NCBI RefSeq assembly: GCF_905475345.1
Contig: NC_066608.1
Span: 1,161,001-1,225,000 of the forward strand
Direction: 5' to 3'
Origin: Vespula vulgaris
Taxonomy: Eukaryota; Arthropoda; Insecta; Hymenoptera; Vespidae
Length of the DNA: 64,000 nt
Shown here: piece after piece, positions 11,501 through 26,800 of the stretch
Position numbering within the stretch: position 1 is the stretch's first letter
Layout: each line of letters opens with the position of its first letter
Notes under the pieces: generated by a model
Told to the model about the DNA's origin: nothing
The model's database searches: none
What the model saw: the letters and a program-made list of their open reading frames with translations, nothing else
Made by a program: the position numbers and the translations under genes

Positions 11501-13073
11501 TTTCCTTTAAAAAAGAGATTATGATCGAGTGTTCCTTGTAAAGTTGCGATAATGTTCCTCATAAAGATATATCGTTATCCTTTAATAAAATAGAAAATAA
11601 CAATGGAGTACCTCCTCTTACTTCACAGGAGAGACCAAATTCCATACCAACTTGAAAAGGACCAGCAGTCTTATCTACTTCCACTCCAGAACTGTCATAA
11701 ATGAGAAGTTGATGTGGGGGAACTGTAAAAAAAAAAAAAGAAAATATTCTACGTGATTTTTTTTACATAAAATATTATTTCATATCTTTGAAAATAATGT
11801 TAACAAGCAAATATTAACATGATTTATTTATTTTTTGTTAATATGAATTTTTTTATATTATATGTATGTTTAATTATGCATGTCTTACCAATAACTGTTA
11901 GATTCACTTGAAAATTTCTCGTCGGTGATTTTTTGAAATCGACTCGACACCTGTATATCCCTTCGTCATCCAACTGAACAGCTTCTAAAGATAGAGCAGC
12001 TGGTTTTGTGACTGTCACAAAATAAGCTCTGGGTCCTACTGCATTGCTATCTGACCAATTTAGAGCTTTGTTGAAAGCTCTCCCTCGTACGTCAAAGCTA
12101 CAAGGATAAATATTTTTTTAAATATGAATTTATTGATTTTTACAAGTATAGATACACTTACCTGTATATCGGCTTCACCGCATAATCTCGGAACCATAGC
12201 ACCATATAAACGCGATCTTCTCGCGTGGACGGTTCAATGTCACAAGGCAAGCTGGCGGTACGCCCAAGAACGGCACTCACTTCGAAGGTTGCAACTAGAA
12301 AAATCAGATAAAACAATAATGAACAATTTATCGAGTAATTTACGTAGAAAACTTTTTAACGTTTTTAAGTATAAAGAATAATTTTGAAGTAGAAAAAGAA
12401 GAGCAATTCAAGACGATCAAGTGAAGGAATACTTTTATGATCAACCGTAATCCGCGTATATTTTACTCTTCTATTAGATATTTTTCAAAATTTTTAACGA
12501 TGAATAATAGTTTGAAATAAAATTAGAATATACAATAATAGCTTCTAATATAACACGGATATATGTCATATAAAACGACACGCAAATAGTCACCTGTTTT
12601 CTTATAACGTCGCTTCATCAAATACTAATGTACTAATAACATTGATGCAAAAATGGTGACTTATATTTTTATAATATGATTAAAAAAAGAACTTCGGTAT
12701 ACAGGTGTCCTATTTAACTTAACGAAATATCTTTATTGTTATTGATGACGAAAATATGTCACTTGATAAAATTGATTTGTTTAAAGTGAGGAAATACATT
12801 GATATAAAAATTATCTGACATATATAACAGGAGTTACACATGAATTATTATATTCTATACAAGGATACAATGCATGTAACACGAAAGGCATTTCTCGGTA
12901 TTAATTAGAAAAGGTTTAGCGTTTACCGTAAAAGAAAAAAATTTGTCTTATTTACCTAAATCGTCGTCCTTGTCCCAGTTGCTACTGGCGTGAACGCACA
13001 CGAGGACGACCGCAAGTATGTAACCGGCGATCACCAATCTCGTAGCGATATCCGTCAGTGTGCCAACTGCCAT
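8590..13073 (-). CDS. Sidestep-family immunoglobulin receptor
   Basis: This gene encodes a cell-surface Ig/FN3 receptor of the arthropod Sidestep family, which partners Beaten-path proteins in motor-axon guidance. Fourteen exons are inferred, 5' to 3': 12956-13073, 12162-12294, 11889-12097, 11612-11722, 11301-11504, 10944-11089, 10702-10852, 10500-10630, 10227-10386, 9851-10144, 9464-9784, 9077-9367, 8884-8993 and 8590-8703. They give 830 residues in one frame. The protein shows a signal peptide (MAVGTLTDIATRLVIAGYIL start), five Ig domains with the family stretches LWFRDYAVKPIY, LDDEGIYRCRVDF and GKPTPIVSWLVNE, then an FN3 domain. A TM helix lies near residues 664-691 after SGVSMIP, followed by a tail of about 135 residues ending ESCV. 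The start is set by the signal peptide; in-frame upstream codons could lengthen it by 30 residues. The paralogue within the family is not resolved. Confidence 0.93.
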
Positions 13074-13935
13074 CCCAATGGGGAATAAAAGTTTCGAGGT
13101 GTTTCGTAGACTCAAATCCAGCGCGTGCATAATAGGAGGACACGCCGGACGTTGGTACGGCACCCCTTTATTGTCATTCCACGTTGAGAGGAACCTCTTC
13201 CCCTTTCTCCTCCTTCTTCTCGTCCTTCTCTTCGTCGTCCTCCTCCTCTTCCTCTTCCCTAATCAGGTCTAAGGACCTTCGTTATTTTCCTGTTTGATTT
13301 CTTTCGCTTCTTTTATTTCTCCCTTTTTTCTTTTTTCGTTTCAAGGATCCTAGGAGGATCCACGTTCCTTCTCACGTTGAAACCACACGAGGCCTGTTTC
13401 TTTCTGCCATCCTCCGACGCATTCCGAATTTATTTAAGATTGACAAAAATTTGCCTTTACCCAAAATTTCCTTGGCCCTTCTCCCTCGAGTTTGGAGTTT
13501 AGCAATCTGCACCTGCACCCTTTCCTCTCTTATTATACTCCTTGCCCACCCGCTTCCCTCGTTTGCCGATTGTGATAGTAGTAATGTCACGAAGAAACAC
13601 GCCACGTTGAATGCCACGATAAAAATACCCCACTTTTATAGTTCGATCGTGAAAAAGTGTTCGTCGGCTGACAGGACGATGACAGGGCACGATGATAACG
13701 AGAACCACCCTTCCTTATTATCCCCTTATACTTACTCAACAACGTTACTTATAAATATATCGTAACACACACATTAAATAAATCACCGAGGTGAACGATC
13801 ACTCTAAGAATTCTAAAGAATCTAAGATCTCTCGAGGAAATCGCACGATGCACGCGTTTTCCAGGTGTCGCTAACCCCGACACGTCGATGAGCCGCCGCC
13901 ACCGCCGCCGCCGCCGCCGCCGCCGATCGATTTTC
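13074..13935. promoter_or_regulatory. 5' flank of the sidestep-like gene with (GCC)n
   Basis: This stretch lies upstream of the minus-strand gene and is less AT-rich than its surroundings. It includes pyrimidine-rich DNA at 13190-13350 and a (GCC)n tract at about 13888-13925, typical of a 5' UTR or CpG-rich promoter. No TATA box or initiator can be assigned. The open frames on both strands at 13370-13765 overlap one another and show no family similarity. Confidence 0.35.
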
Positions 13936-15337
13936 GGCTAGCAGAGGAGCTTTCGGGATCCTCTCTCTCGACCTTTCTCCTTTTCTCTCTTCTATTTTAA
14001 CCGTATCTCGTCCGACGATTAGAACGAATTACGACGATATAATGAATGAGTAACGACTACTATCTGTTATATTATATATATATACATATACATGTATATA
14101 GATGTATGTATATATATATATATTTATATATTTATATATACATATATATATACAGGCAGAAAATAAAATAGATACTATCACGTCTCGTATCACCTGGGAT
14201 ATTTAATTCGAAGAATCGTCTTCGTTTCGCTATGCGAAGTCCTAGTCGACTGAATAAAAGTGCCGACTTCTGGTCCCTCTGTTGTCGCTTTTTGATGTAG
14301 AGGGTGCACAAATATTATACGACATCTGTCGTAGAAAATACTGTACTTTCTTTTTATCAAATTTCATCAGCCAATCTTTTCGAACATAATCTATCCGGTA
14401 ATGATAGGAAGAAATTTTAGCGAACCGCGAACTCGGTGAATTCTATTTCCGTGCAACAGCTTGCTCTACTCGCAGTAGTCAAGCAACGTTAGGTAAGGAC
14501 GGTCCGACTAATGGTAATGCTCGACTACTACTCTCAGCTTTATAATCGATTCCCTCTTGCCTCATTTTCATCCACATCCCCACTTTAACTACCCCATTCA
14601 AAATGTTACGCATATTCAATCTGAGATTAAAATCATTGTGTAAATTATGTAAAGGTATTGCATAGAGAACTCGACGCTTTATCTTACGTTGACAATGGCA
14701 TTATATTTTTAAACAGTAGCATTTATAATATACAATTGCGTGACACGTTTTTTGTTTTATTTACTTTTTGTTGTATTATAACTTAAAACAAGTGTTCTTT
14801 TCTTTTTTTTTTTATCTTTTTGGTTTCGTTAATATCTCGCAAAGAAAAAAAAATGATCGAGCGAGAAGACTTTTCTTATATTTTGCGTGTTAACATAAAA
14901 TACACTGATTTCTCAAATATAAAAAAGAAGAAGTATTGTATTAAGGATCATTAGAAATGAAAATGAATCGTATTATTTTTATATTGTCATATCTGACTTT
15001 TCAGTTTTTTCTTTCTCTCTCTCTTCTTTTTTTTTTAAAGAGATCTCTTATCACGTCTTGCATTTCTTTTTTTACTTTTTTTACGACACGAATATCAGAG
15101 TAATATCGGATTGCGATCAGGCAAAAATTCGAAAAAACACGATTTTTGTCCTTTCATCCTCGGCACAATTTATTATTTATATAGAGACTGTTATAATCAT
15201 ATTATTATTAATATTATACCTATTGGACTATGGCACTTGGTGCAGCTAAAAGTTTACGATCGTGTATTGGACTTAAACATTTAAGGTACTTATTTATTAA
15301 AGTTTATCAATCGTCATTATTAATGTTACATATCTGC

Positions 15338-15391
<54 letters not shown>

Positions 15392-18036
15392 GGCACACCA
15401 AGATAATGTGCTCTAGTCCGTGCATTTCGCTATAATACAATCGATTTATTTCCTTCGGACGCCATTTACCGTGTACGGATGCGATAATATTCTGTGTTGC
15501 TATTCGTCGAAGCGAAATTTTTGTATATGATTCGAACAAATATTACGAATTCCACAAATATCATGGATAAATTTAACAACAGGAAATTTATATGTTTTAC
15601 CGACGTAATTATAATAATATATTGCAACTTCTTTTTATAATACCGCGATCTCACATCCTAAAATTCGATTATTATACTTTCCCTGAACTCTATATGACGT
15701 TGCCGAAAGTAATATAAAATAGTATATGTAGCGGTAATATTATACATCGAGTCTTATCTCAGTTTCTTTTCTTATCACGAGAAAAGATTCGTGTAAAGAA
15801 TGGGGATACTTTTTTTATGAAATACGACTTTTTGAATTATTTCAATAAGTTCTTATGTCACTGTCTTTTTTTTTTTCTTTTCTTTTTTTTATCAATATCG
15901 AAAGATGTCATCTAAACTTCTCGATCATTATTTTTTCATTAATCAATGTTCGCGATTAAACAAATTATGAGTCCCGATATTATTTGTCTCTAATAATAAT
16001 GCTTTTTCATATGTTTTGAGATTTTCTTTTTTTTTCTTTTTTCTTTTTTTTTTTTGGTTTTGTTGTAGTCGAGCAAAACTCGATTATCGTCCGCTGTAAA
16101 TTCTCTGTAAAAAATAACGTTACTTGATTTTTAATGAAACGTTTCATATAATAATAAGTTGCCTTAATGTCTAACTTATACAATCTAAACGATTTATTAT
16201 ACATCTTAATAGTACAGCTAACTTCTTACGAGAAACGTTTGGTGATAAAGAGTGTTTGTTCTTTTTTTTTTCTTTTCTTTATCACCCTCCCTCCAACCTT
16301 TTTTTTTGTTCTCTTTCGAAATGTTTTAAATGATGAGATTGTAATGAGCAATATTAAAGTTATATCTCGTTGATGCAAGATACATTTCTATCGCTTATCT
16401 AATTGCATTAATCATAAATCGTATCGTGTTTTTTTCGAGTATAATTCGTTTCTTTTTTCTTTCTTTCTTTTTTTTCATGCGATCATATCAAAAACATTTT
16501 TAATTCTAATGTTTCTTGTCTATAGGCCATTTCTTTGAAATTGTCCATTATTTCTTTCTTACACAAATCTGAATTTTATGTTTTACAATTCATTCTCTTA
16601 TATAGGCAACGAGTACCTCCCTCTTCTCCTTTTTTTGTCCACTTTTTCTCCGATTCTCCAATAAAATATTTTCATTGTGTTAACTTCGTTACAACTATCT
16701 TGTCTTCGTCGTAAAATTTTCGTAAGTAATAAAAAAAATTAAAACAGAAAAATAATGAATAAAAAAAAAGAAATTGACGTAACTCTAGTCATTTTGTCCA
16801 TTTTAATTGCATAATTTAAATCTTTACACTAAAAAAAAAGAAACTTAAAAATATTCTTCGTCATCTTTACATTTTCAGATAGTATTGTAAAATTAAGTTA
16901 TATTCAAGAAGTATAATCTCTAATTAACGTTAAAAAAAAAATTAGAATAAAAGAACATGTCCCTGTTAATTGTGATCTTTTGCTAATAAATGTTCAATGT
17001 TGAGAATCAGAGAGAAGTAGCTATCTCGTTTCGAAACACCCTGTATATTATTATATCCATACATTTGTTAAACAATGTTATTTTAGATATTTACAATTAC
17101 TGTACACATTTTTCACGATTAATTTAACTTAGCAGAGAGTATATATTTTTTTGACTCGATACACCAAAAAATGGATCCTATATAATATAATAACCAGTAC
17201 GTGTGTTATTAATATCCAAAAGCGTTGAAATTCTTCATTTATATGAGATATATTAATGTAAAGATATATCGAGTATTTTAATAACTATTAGGAATAAATT
17301 GAAAACTATTAATCTGTTTTCTCTTTCTTTTCGTCTCTTTCTCTCTTTCTCTCTATTTATACACACTTGTAAAAAATCGTTGACACGCTAATCATCATTT
17401 TCACACCATGAATGAGACTTTGTGACACTGTGACATCACATATAACTTTCTTTGTAAAAATTAATTATGTTTTAATATTATATATATATATATTTTTAGT
17501 AATATGTGTGTACGCGCGCGCGCGCGCGTGTGTGTGTAATATATGTGTTCACAGACTGAAAAAACATCAATTATATTTGCAAAGAAATTGTATGTATCTT
17601 ATATATAAAGATATATTTAACATCATACATGTCTGTGTTAAGGCATGGTACCACAGGGTATTGTCGTTTAACGTAATATCCTTCCTTATTTATAACAAAT
17701 AAGTTGTAGAAGATATTTAATAAAATTTTCTTTAATGCCAGTTGATTTCTTTCTTGCTAATTGTTAATTTAATGTAAACACTTTAAATTTAATTTCACAT
17801 GAAATGTATATGTATGCGTGTGTATGTCAAAAAGCAAAGATTTCTTTTTAGTAAATTGTATAATGAGATAATATGCAACATTAGCGAGGATTTTGGAATA
17901 AATTCAAAAGAATCAGCATTATCTTTCTACTAATTAAATATTCACAGATAGATATGGTTGAGAGTAAAAACAGCTATAGTCGAAGTATAAAGTTTCGTAT
18001 ATTATTAATGAGCTTACTATGGTTTGTCTTTATTAC

Positions 18037-18074
<38 letters not shown>

Positions 18075-19258
18075 TATTAGTATTATTATTAATTTTTTTT
18101 TTAATCTTAATGTGAAGTCATTACCTTGCTCATAATACTGTTTCGAATAAAATTACGAGAATTTAGAATACATTGTTAAATGTTTCATTCATTTAAGAGC
18201 TTGTGTAGAGTAAGAGAATTACAAATTTTCATATTTATATGTTGTAATTTATAATAATACAAAAATAATAATATAACAGCGCAAATTTCATTTGACATAA
18301 TCTCTCGGATAAATAAAGAATTCATTCATAACATATAAAAATCGTACGTTTTGTACTCATTTTCACAAAAGTAATTCTAATCGTATAATCATTTACATGG
18401 ATTATATTCCATCGCGTATTTTTCCAATTAAACAATTTAATATTTTAATATGGATCAAAATGCAGGTTGGGACGGGGGTGGGGACGTGGGCATAAAAGTT
18501 AGATTACAAAAATAAAATCGAAATATATGTAACAAGAGAAGAATTACATATTTTTTAACTGATTATTATTATTATCCTTATTAATATTATCATTATCACT
18601 ATCATTATTGTTATTATTATTATTATTATTATTATCATTATTATTATTATTATTATTATTAATAGAATTATATATTATAACTGACGATATATATAGGAAA
18701 AAAAATAAAAACACTTTTAAATATAATGGAAGAGTAAGTTTTAATATATGAAAAGAGAAAGAGATAGTGTTTACAAGTATGAGAAGTAAGCGATTATATA
18801 TTATATGATCTATAATTTCGAAAGCATATATAATATATCAGACTTTTAGTAGAAATTAGTCTTTAAATAGACGTTTATCTCTAAAAAGAGAGAGAGATCG
18901 CAAGAAAAGAAAAAATGACTTTGATAATAATTTATTCGTTCGAGCGATCGTATATAATCAAAAAATACGTAATTTACATCGAAAATATCTTTAAAAAAAA
19001 AATTAATAATAATAATTAAAAAAGAAAAGAAACAAGAAAAAGTAAAAGAGTAAAATATATATATATATAACTTTCCTTAGAAATATTTTTCTTCTCTTCT
19101 TACAATATAATTATTGTATATATAATTACAGCTATATTACTACGAATATTACGAAGAATTGAAGTACACAAAAAGTAAGAATATACAATAAAAAGAAATG
19201 ATAATTCATGATCATATATTTTTGTATAATAGCATATAATCAATGCATTATGTATATA

Positions 19259-19308
<50 letters not shown>

Positions 19309-19923
19309 GATATATATACATATACACACATATATTATATATATATATATATATGTAGATATATGTATATAATGGACAGACTAATATTTACAGAATACGT
19401 AGTGGTATCAGCATTCGCGGATTCGTGTTTTGCATAAAATGCCGTGTACGCTTATGTCTATCATCTGGCCTCTACCGCAAAACAAAAACAAATAGCAGCA
19501 AACTATGGCAACTAACGTTATAAATGGCAAGTATTTATTGAGAGAAAAAAAAAATAACATTCGCGATGCGAATATCGGTTCTCTGCGTTTGCTACTTTCG
19601 GTTCTTCGCTTGGCTTTTGTGTCATTAATGTTACACGCTGCCGCTGGCTCGGAATGGGAGGGTCGGGGTGCTGAGAAAAGCGAAAAAAGGGGATCGAAGA
19701 ATATATCCTTAATACGCTGAATATCTCATCCCCTTTTAATCTTCTCAAGGATCTTTTGATCCTGCTCTGCTGCTTAATAAGTAACAGCCAAACAAAGCAG
19801 CAAACGTTGAGTCCTAACGTAGAGAATATGTATGTGATTTCGATGGACTATACATGTTAAAATGAAATGATACAAAGTTTTTAACAAAAGGTAGAAAAAA
19901 AAAAAAAACGAAGAGAAAGAAAA

Positions 19924-19984
<61 letters not shown>

Positions 19985-21179
19985 TAAAATCGATAAGTAA
20001 AATGCAGCTGATACAAGACACTTAACACTTTACGCACTTACATCCTCATTAAAAATAAAACATTATTATACGCGATTCGCATACACAATTAATTCGAAGA
20101 CACTTTGAAATTCTAGGGCGGAGAGAGGGCGGTGTTAGGAAAAAAAAGGGGTAAGAAATGAAATCGTGTCTTATAATATGACGATCATAATATATTATGC
20201 GTTCCAGAAGTGAAATTCATGTATGCGTTTGTATTTTTTTCTTTTTTTCTTTTTTTAAATTTTTTATTTATTTTTTTAAATTTTGTTTTGTTTAACTTTT
20301 AACAGAAAGAAAAACAAGAATTATTTATATTATCCTAGTAAAAATGACACGAGAAAGAGATTTGTAACAATAAAATTTCTCTTCTGGATGATTATATATA
20401 TAGATATATGTACGCATATGATTGATCGATTCCGGGATGATCTTTACATTTTCAAAATATCCAATTGACATTTTGATAGGAATGAAACTTCTATCTAATA
20501 TCAGCTGAGAGTCCATACGAAGTGTAAAAATAAAAACACAACAGATTCTATAGCTGATTTAAATCTTATCATCTAAAACACATCCAACAACTAAAACAGA
20601 AACATTATAATTGTGCTGCAGCCGAATATTTTTCCATTTTCTTTTTTCTTCTACTACTGTGAAGGAATTGTTATTTGTACAAATCTACTAATTATAAATC
20701 GTAACTATGCATTTATCTCTTTTAAAGCACGTTGTGTGTGTGTGTGTGTTCGTGTGTGTTTACAGTCGCACATATGTGACACCGCAGTAAATATGCAGAG
20801 TGGAAGCCACTGGAAGATATAAAATTAGAATTCGTTTTACTTCTCGAGGTTTCTCTATACGCGGCTGCTGCGTAAAAAAAAAACAATATTTAGAGTAAAA
20901 ATTACTTAACATCATTGAAACTGTGAGAGAATAGAAATCACAGAAAAGTATATATATCTATTGTCAATACAATAAAATTAAATTTACTTTCTTTTATACA
21001 TTTATATTAATTTTATTTCACGAACGTTTTTTTATGCTAAAGATTAAAAAGAAACGATAAAAATTTTCCATGAAAATAATAATTTTTATGTATTTTCTTG
21101 TTTCCATTTTTTAACTTTGCTTTTTCATACACTCAAGAGCAAATGCTGTATATTAATTAAATTAAAAATAACAAATCTA

Positions 21180-21224
<45 letters not shown>

Positions 21225-23098
21225 TCTTTTTTTTTTTGTCAAAATATTGACACAAAAATTAACTAGATAATATTAGTGAAATTATGAATTTTATCGAACT
21301 AAAAAAAAAATAATAATAAAAAAAATTAATGTTAAATATGACAAGTATAGATTTATATATTATATTAATTTGTTTGATTTTTTATCACGTAGAATATGCA
21401 TGTGTTCTTTTTCGTTTCTGTTTCCATTTCTCTGTAGTTTCTTCACTTCAAGTTTCAAGAAAAAATTCACAATTGAACGCTATCCAACAAAATATAACAT
21501 ACCATACAATATATCTCACTCAAGAACATTCAATTTGAAGCTTTTTAAGGCCTATTAATACACGAGCGAAAAATGCCTTTGATATTTTATTTTATCTTAT
21601 TTTTTTTTTTTTTCAGTGCATATACTTGTTCGATATCATATGTAGTTATACTATGCATAATATGACACCTTAGTACAGTAATACTACAGACCTCTTTAAA
21701 GGTCAGTAAATTCAAAGGCAATTTCGACGTGACATTATCCACTTGTTTTTTTTTTCCTTTTCTTAAACAATATACAAAATCACTAAATACAATAATGAAT
21801 ATATATGTTGTACAATTTGGTTGGCCAAACACAATATATATTCTACATTAATGATTTTAATATATATATAATATTTTTTTCTTCTACTTATATTTATATT
21901 AAATCGCATAAACGGAGAAGGGTTGCATCTAAAATTATTGCTAATAGGCGCTCGTTTCATACAAAGCAGAGGTTGGCTCTTGACTCGCAATTACAATAAT
22001 ATGATTAGACGTTGTTACTAACATAAAGTTTTTTTTTCTTTTTAAAAAAAGAAGAGAGAAAAAAAAAGAAAGAAAAAACAGATTATTCGTATAAGATACG
22101 AGATTATATGTAGATTAAAAACTGCACCTCTCAGACAGTTCATTTTTTCTTACTTGTTGTTTTTGTTAATTGGTAAACACCATTATACACTGTGTTTTAA
22201 TTTATTATAGTTTAAATATTTTTTCTTTATCTTATTATGCACTTTGCTCTTAGGCAACTTAGGACCATCACAATTTACGATGCAAATGGTGGAATTAAAG
22301 GGATGCCATACGCGCCGATATATCACGAAATACATTTTTTTACATTCAAAAATTATTAAAATGTATACATAGGTGTTTATCTCCATTTTGATTATATTCC
22401 AGTTGTATATTGTGTTTTTAGATATATCTATTTTGGTATTCTTCATTTTCTTTTCTTTTCTTTTTTTTTCTTGTATCTTTTTCTCTTTCTTGTGAAATTG
22501 TGATATCTCGCTTATTTGATAAATTCATAACTAAAGTCGCACTTCATATATCTTATTGACAGTCGATTTAAACTCGCATTTCATATATCTTATTGACAGT
22601 CGATTTTCTTCGTAAATGTATTTATCGAGATTTCTTTGAACAGTCTATGGTTTTTTTTATTTTTTCTTTTTTTTTAGTTTCGCAAATTTTAAGTATAATA
22701 TGTGCACTTCTTCTTTCTTTCTGTTTTGTTTTATACGTTCCTGTATACACTACTATTATTTTGTCAACTGTTGTGCAAATTTTGTTAATATACTTCACGT
22801 GTTATAATGTTCATGCTTTCTGGTTTTTAATAGCAAGAGGACCAGTCAATACCGCTATTCTACCGAGTTCCTTACGATGTACATAATTTACATTTTATTC
22901 GGCACTATAATATATATATACCGTAGAGATTTTACCATAATATGCCTTTGCACTGTACTGGATTTTTTAACATAGTTCATTAAAACGTCCCAGTAGCAAT
23001 TTTATTCAATGTCTTCTTCATCAGGGCATATACACACAAATTATCTTTTACACAGTTATCACTGCACTCTTTTCACATAAAATTTAGATAGTAGACAC

Positions 23099-23134
<36 letters not shown>

Positions 23135-23884
23135 TTCTTTCTCTCTCGTAACGAAGGACACATGGAAAGTTCGGTATTTTTTCCATTTAACTATAAATTA
23201 ATATTAATTTTATATCATTACACAATGAAATTATTTTGGCGAATTTTGCGTCCTCAATTATTCTGTTCATCGACTTGTAGATTTCATTATGCCACTTGTC
23301 ACTTTTGATGTATTTCTATTTGTTTTTTTTTATTGCAGAGTTCTCTACTATCTTTCGATGTAAGAAAGAAACAGTGTTCCCATAAATAAAATAAAATGGG
23401 GATATACATATACTTATACATACACATATACATATATATGTATATATACATATACACACACACATATATATATATATAATGTAAATTTTTGCATTGTTAT
23501 ACAAGCCGTAATATATAAAACAAGTTTAGACTTTTATTCTCAAAGAAAAAAGAAAGAGAACAAATAAAAACATTAGTAACATGTTAAATATTTAATTTGA
23601 TATTAGATATTGATAGAAAATATTACTTTCATGATTAATTTAAACTATATGATTTGTTGATAATATGAAAAAATTCTATATGGTAATAACAATGAAAAAT
23701 GAGAATGATAAAAATCGATATAATATTAACAATTTTAGAAATAACAGTCATTAAATGATGGGAACATGAAAAAAAATTAAGGCCATAATAAAGAACTCAG
23801 CAGCGTTACACGCTGCATATGTGCAATAAATTCAACTTACATGTTCAATGTTGTTTGATTATTTAAATTAGTTCAGGTTAATTC
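13936..23884. other. Ten-kilobase interval without a recognised gene
   Basis: The interval is AT-rich and interrupted by simple repeats. They include (TA)n at 14075-14153 and 15340-15387, GT/GC alternation at 17505-17540, (TTA)n at 18030-18090 and 18562-18662, (TA)n at 19262-19312 and 19338-19366, (AAT)n at 19926-19983 and 21180-21224, and (CT)n at 23102-23150. Many T-rich tracts and plus-strand TTTATT motifs (AATAAA on the minus strand) fit a long FBXO11 3' UTR on its right side. A less AT-rich island at 19380-19830 and a G-rich burst at 18469-18490 stand out. No coding exon can be supported. Confidence 0.45.
18469..18490 (+). other. Possible G-quadruplex motif
   Basis: Four runs of at least three G with loops of one to four bases lie together in DNA that is otherwise about three-quarters A+T. 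The pattern meets the usual G3+N1-7 rule on the plus strand. On the opposite strand, which would be the FBXO11 sense strand, it would be C-rich. Confidence 0.5.
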
Positions 23885-26800
23885 CTAGTTAACCATAAGT
23901 GTATGTGACTCCATTGGTGCAGCACTATCGTACAATGTATCAGTGTCTTGTGTAGGCTCACCTTGAAGTTGACACTGGTTACTTAATGTACCAGCACCAC
24001 AGTCGCAAAAGAACCTGTAATTATTAATTCGTTTTTTAAAATTTCTATTCTATACAAATAATTTCACTTTCTGATTATTTATTAACTATAATTACTACAA
24101 TGTGATAGCTGAAATTTAAAAATGAAAAAATATTTGATATAGGTATTGACATCTTTTTAAATAATCTAAAATTCTATATAAAATTATATCTTACCGATCA
24201 TGTCTGATAAATTCGACGTCGTGTCCTGCATGGCAAGTTTTTATACAGTTTACACATATTGCATTACGATCTGTAGTGTTGCACGTTTGACAGCGATAAA
24301 AGTCATGCATTGGAAAAGACGTATATGATGATATTTTGTACAAACATTGACCATTCCCGACTGCCTTTTCGACAGCATCTTGGTTGTTGAATATTTTATT
24401 GCCTAAAAAAAAAAAATGAAGATGTTCGGTTAACGATAGAAAAAAATGTTATTTCACTTTGGTGTAACATTCACATTTTTACTATATTTTACATGCTTAC
24501 CTCTAGTTGTTGGTTGTACACCACTTGCTAAACATAAACCACCAAATCGATTATTAAAGATCTGATTAAATTCTAATGTTGCAGTAGCATTATTAGTTAT
24601 TTCAACGCCTGCTGCTAATCCATCAAAAATTCGATTTCTCCTTAATACTGGATGGGATTGTGTAGATATAAGCACTCCAGCTTGCGCATTTCGAAATATA
24701 TCATTTTCTTCTAAGACACCTGCATTACATGCGACATTTAATATAACAAATTAATAAATTATAATAATTACTATATGACAGTTACCTTTACCACCATTAA
24801 ATATACAAATTCCTCCATCTCTCCCATCAAATATCTTGTTCCTTTTTAATGTAGGATTACTGTCTGTTTTAATCCATACACCTGCCATGGCATTATCAAA
24901 AATTTCATTTTGTTCAAGTAAGCCTAAACCACTATTGTACACGAGAACACCACCGTTTTGTCCGCCCCATATTTTATTTCCACGTATCACTGGATTACTT
25001 CCAGTTCTGTTTATAAAAAAAATCGAATCATAATTTATGTGTCGCACATTTAATATTGTTAAAGATTTATAATAATTTTTTATACGATAATTATCTTTTT
25101 ACCTTATTTGTACTCCTGAATACAAATGATTGAAAATATCATTATCCTCTAGCTTTCCATGCCCGTTATCGTAGAAATAAACCCCAACTTGTTTGCCACT
25201 ATGAATTCGATTTCTTCTTAAAACTGGAGTTGATCCTGTAGTAATCCAAACTCCTGCTAAAGTATTGGCATAGACTTCGTTTTCCTCTATTAAACCTTGT
25301 CCTTTTTCATGTACATATATGCCTCCATGTTGACCATGATGTATTTTATTATGCCTAACTATTGGATCTGAATTTGTTCTGATTTGTATTCCAGCCAAAG
25401 CATTACCATAAATATTATTATGTTCTATTAAACCCCTTCCTTCTCCAAATATATACACTCCTCCTTGATGACCATTATAAATTTCATTTCTACGAATTGT
25501 TGGATTTGAATTCGAAGTAATCCAAACTCCAGCAAAATTATTGGAGTGAATTTTGTTATCAATAAATTGTCCTAAGCCGTTTTCGTGAACATAAATTCCT
25601 CCTGTTTGACCATGATGTATCTCACAATGTACAACTGTTGGATTGGCACCAGCTTTTACTTCAAAACCTGCTATTCTGTTATTATGAATATCATTGGCTT
25701 CAAAATATCCAAGACCGTTATCAAATGTAAATATTCCAACATCTCTACCATGATGAATATGGTTCCTTCTCATAATTGGATTTGCATAATTTTTAACCCA
25801 AATACCAGCTAATGCATTCCGAGATATTTCATTGTCTTCGTAAGTTCCCTGTGCATAATCAGTAACATAAAGCCCAACATTTTCACAATCTGATATGTCA
25901 CAGTTCTTTACGACAGGATTAGCGCCAACACCAGATACACAAACAGCTGCTCCCACTATAATAAACAAAACCATTAACTCTTATTGATTCTTTTGTTTCT
26001 TTTTCGCATTATATATTGCGTATACTTACCCACACTCGAGCTTCTAATAATGCAGTGATCAACCGTAGGACTACAGTTTTCACCCACTTCCAAACAATAA
26101 TGTTTATGATGTGGAACTGTACTAGTAACATCTGGAGTAAACTTTAAAGTAAGGTGCCCAGCATATGCACGCTTAGCACCTTCTACAAACATTACAGTAG
26201 ATTCACTTTCTCTTTCTAATATGACTGATTCTGCCACATTACCAGGAGCTGCTCCAATCAGTGCAACATCACTATCGATTACAAGAAATTCACCTCTGTA
26301 TGTTCCAGCATGTAAGAATACTAGGTGTTGAGGTGCTTCTTCTATTGTTTGAGAATTACTCCCGCAACAATTTCCTTGAGCACTAGTATTTGCGTTACTC
26401 GAGGAATTACTATTGCTGCTTCTGTATTCGTCTACATAATCTAATGCTCCTTGAACCGTATTGAAATACGGCAAATTTCGTCCTTTGAATTTTAAGTCCT
26501 GGAAGCCAGGTCTAACATGTACCCCCCTATATAATTGTCTAAAGCTTTCTTTCCATGGATTTGGATAATCGGACTCATCCGGAGAAACAAATTCAAATTT
26601 ACAAGGTGCTGGATTAAACAAAGGTAGGTCATATTCATATACTTGTTGGTAGAGGGATTTCCATAGTTCTGTGTCATTTGCGATAGCTTGAAAACGTTTA
26701 CAAACTTGTGAAACTCTGCACAGATCTTGTTCCATTAAATAATTGAATATAGTAAGCAACACTTCGTCTGGTAATTCATATTGTAGATAATGTGCTGCTG

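Noticed and set aside
19505..19748. Frames of 71-76 codons on both strands
   Set aside because: They overlap each other, have no splice partner and no family similarity; kept only as a compositional island.
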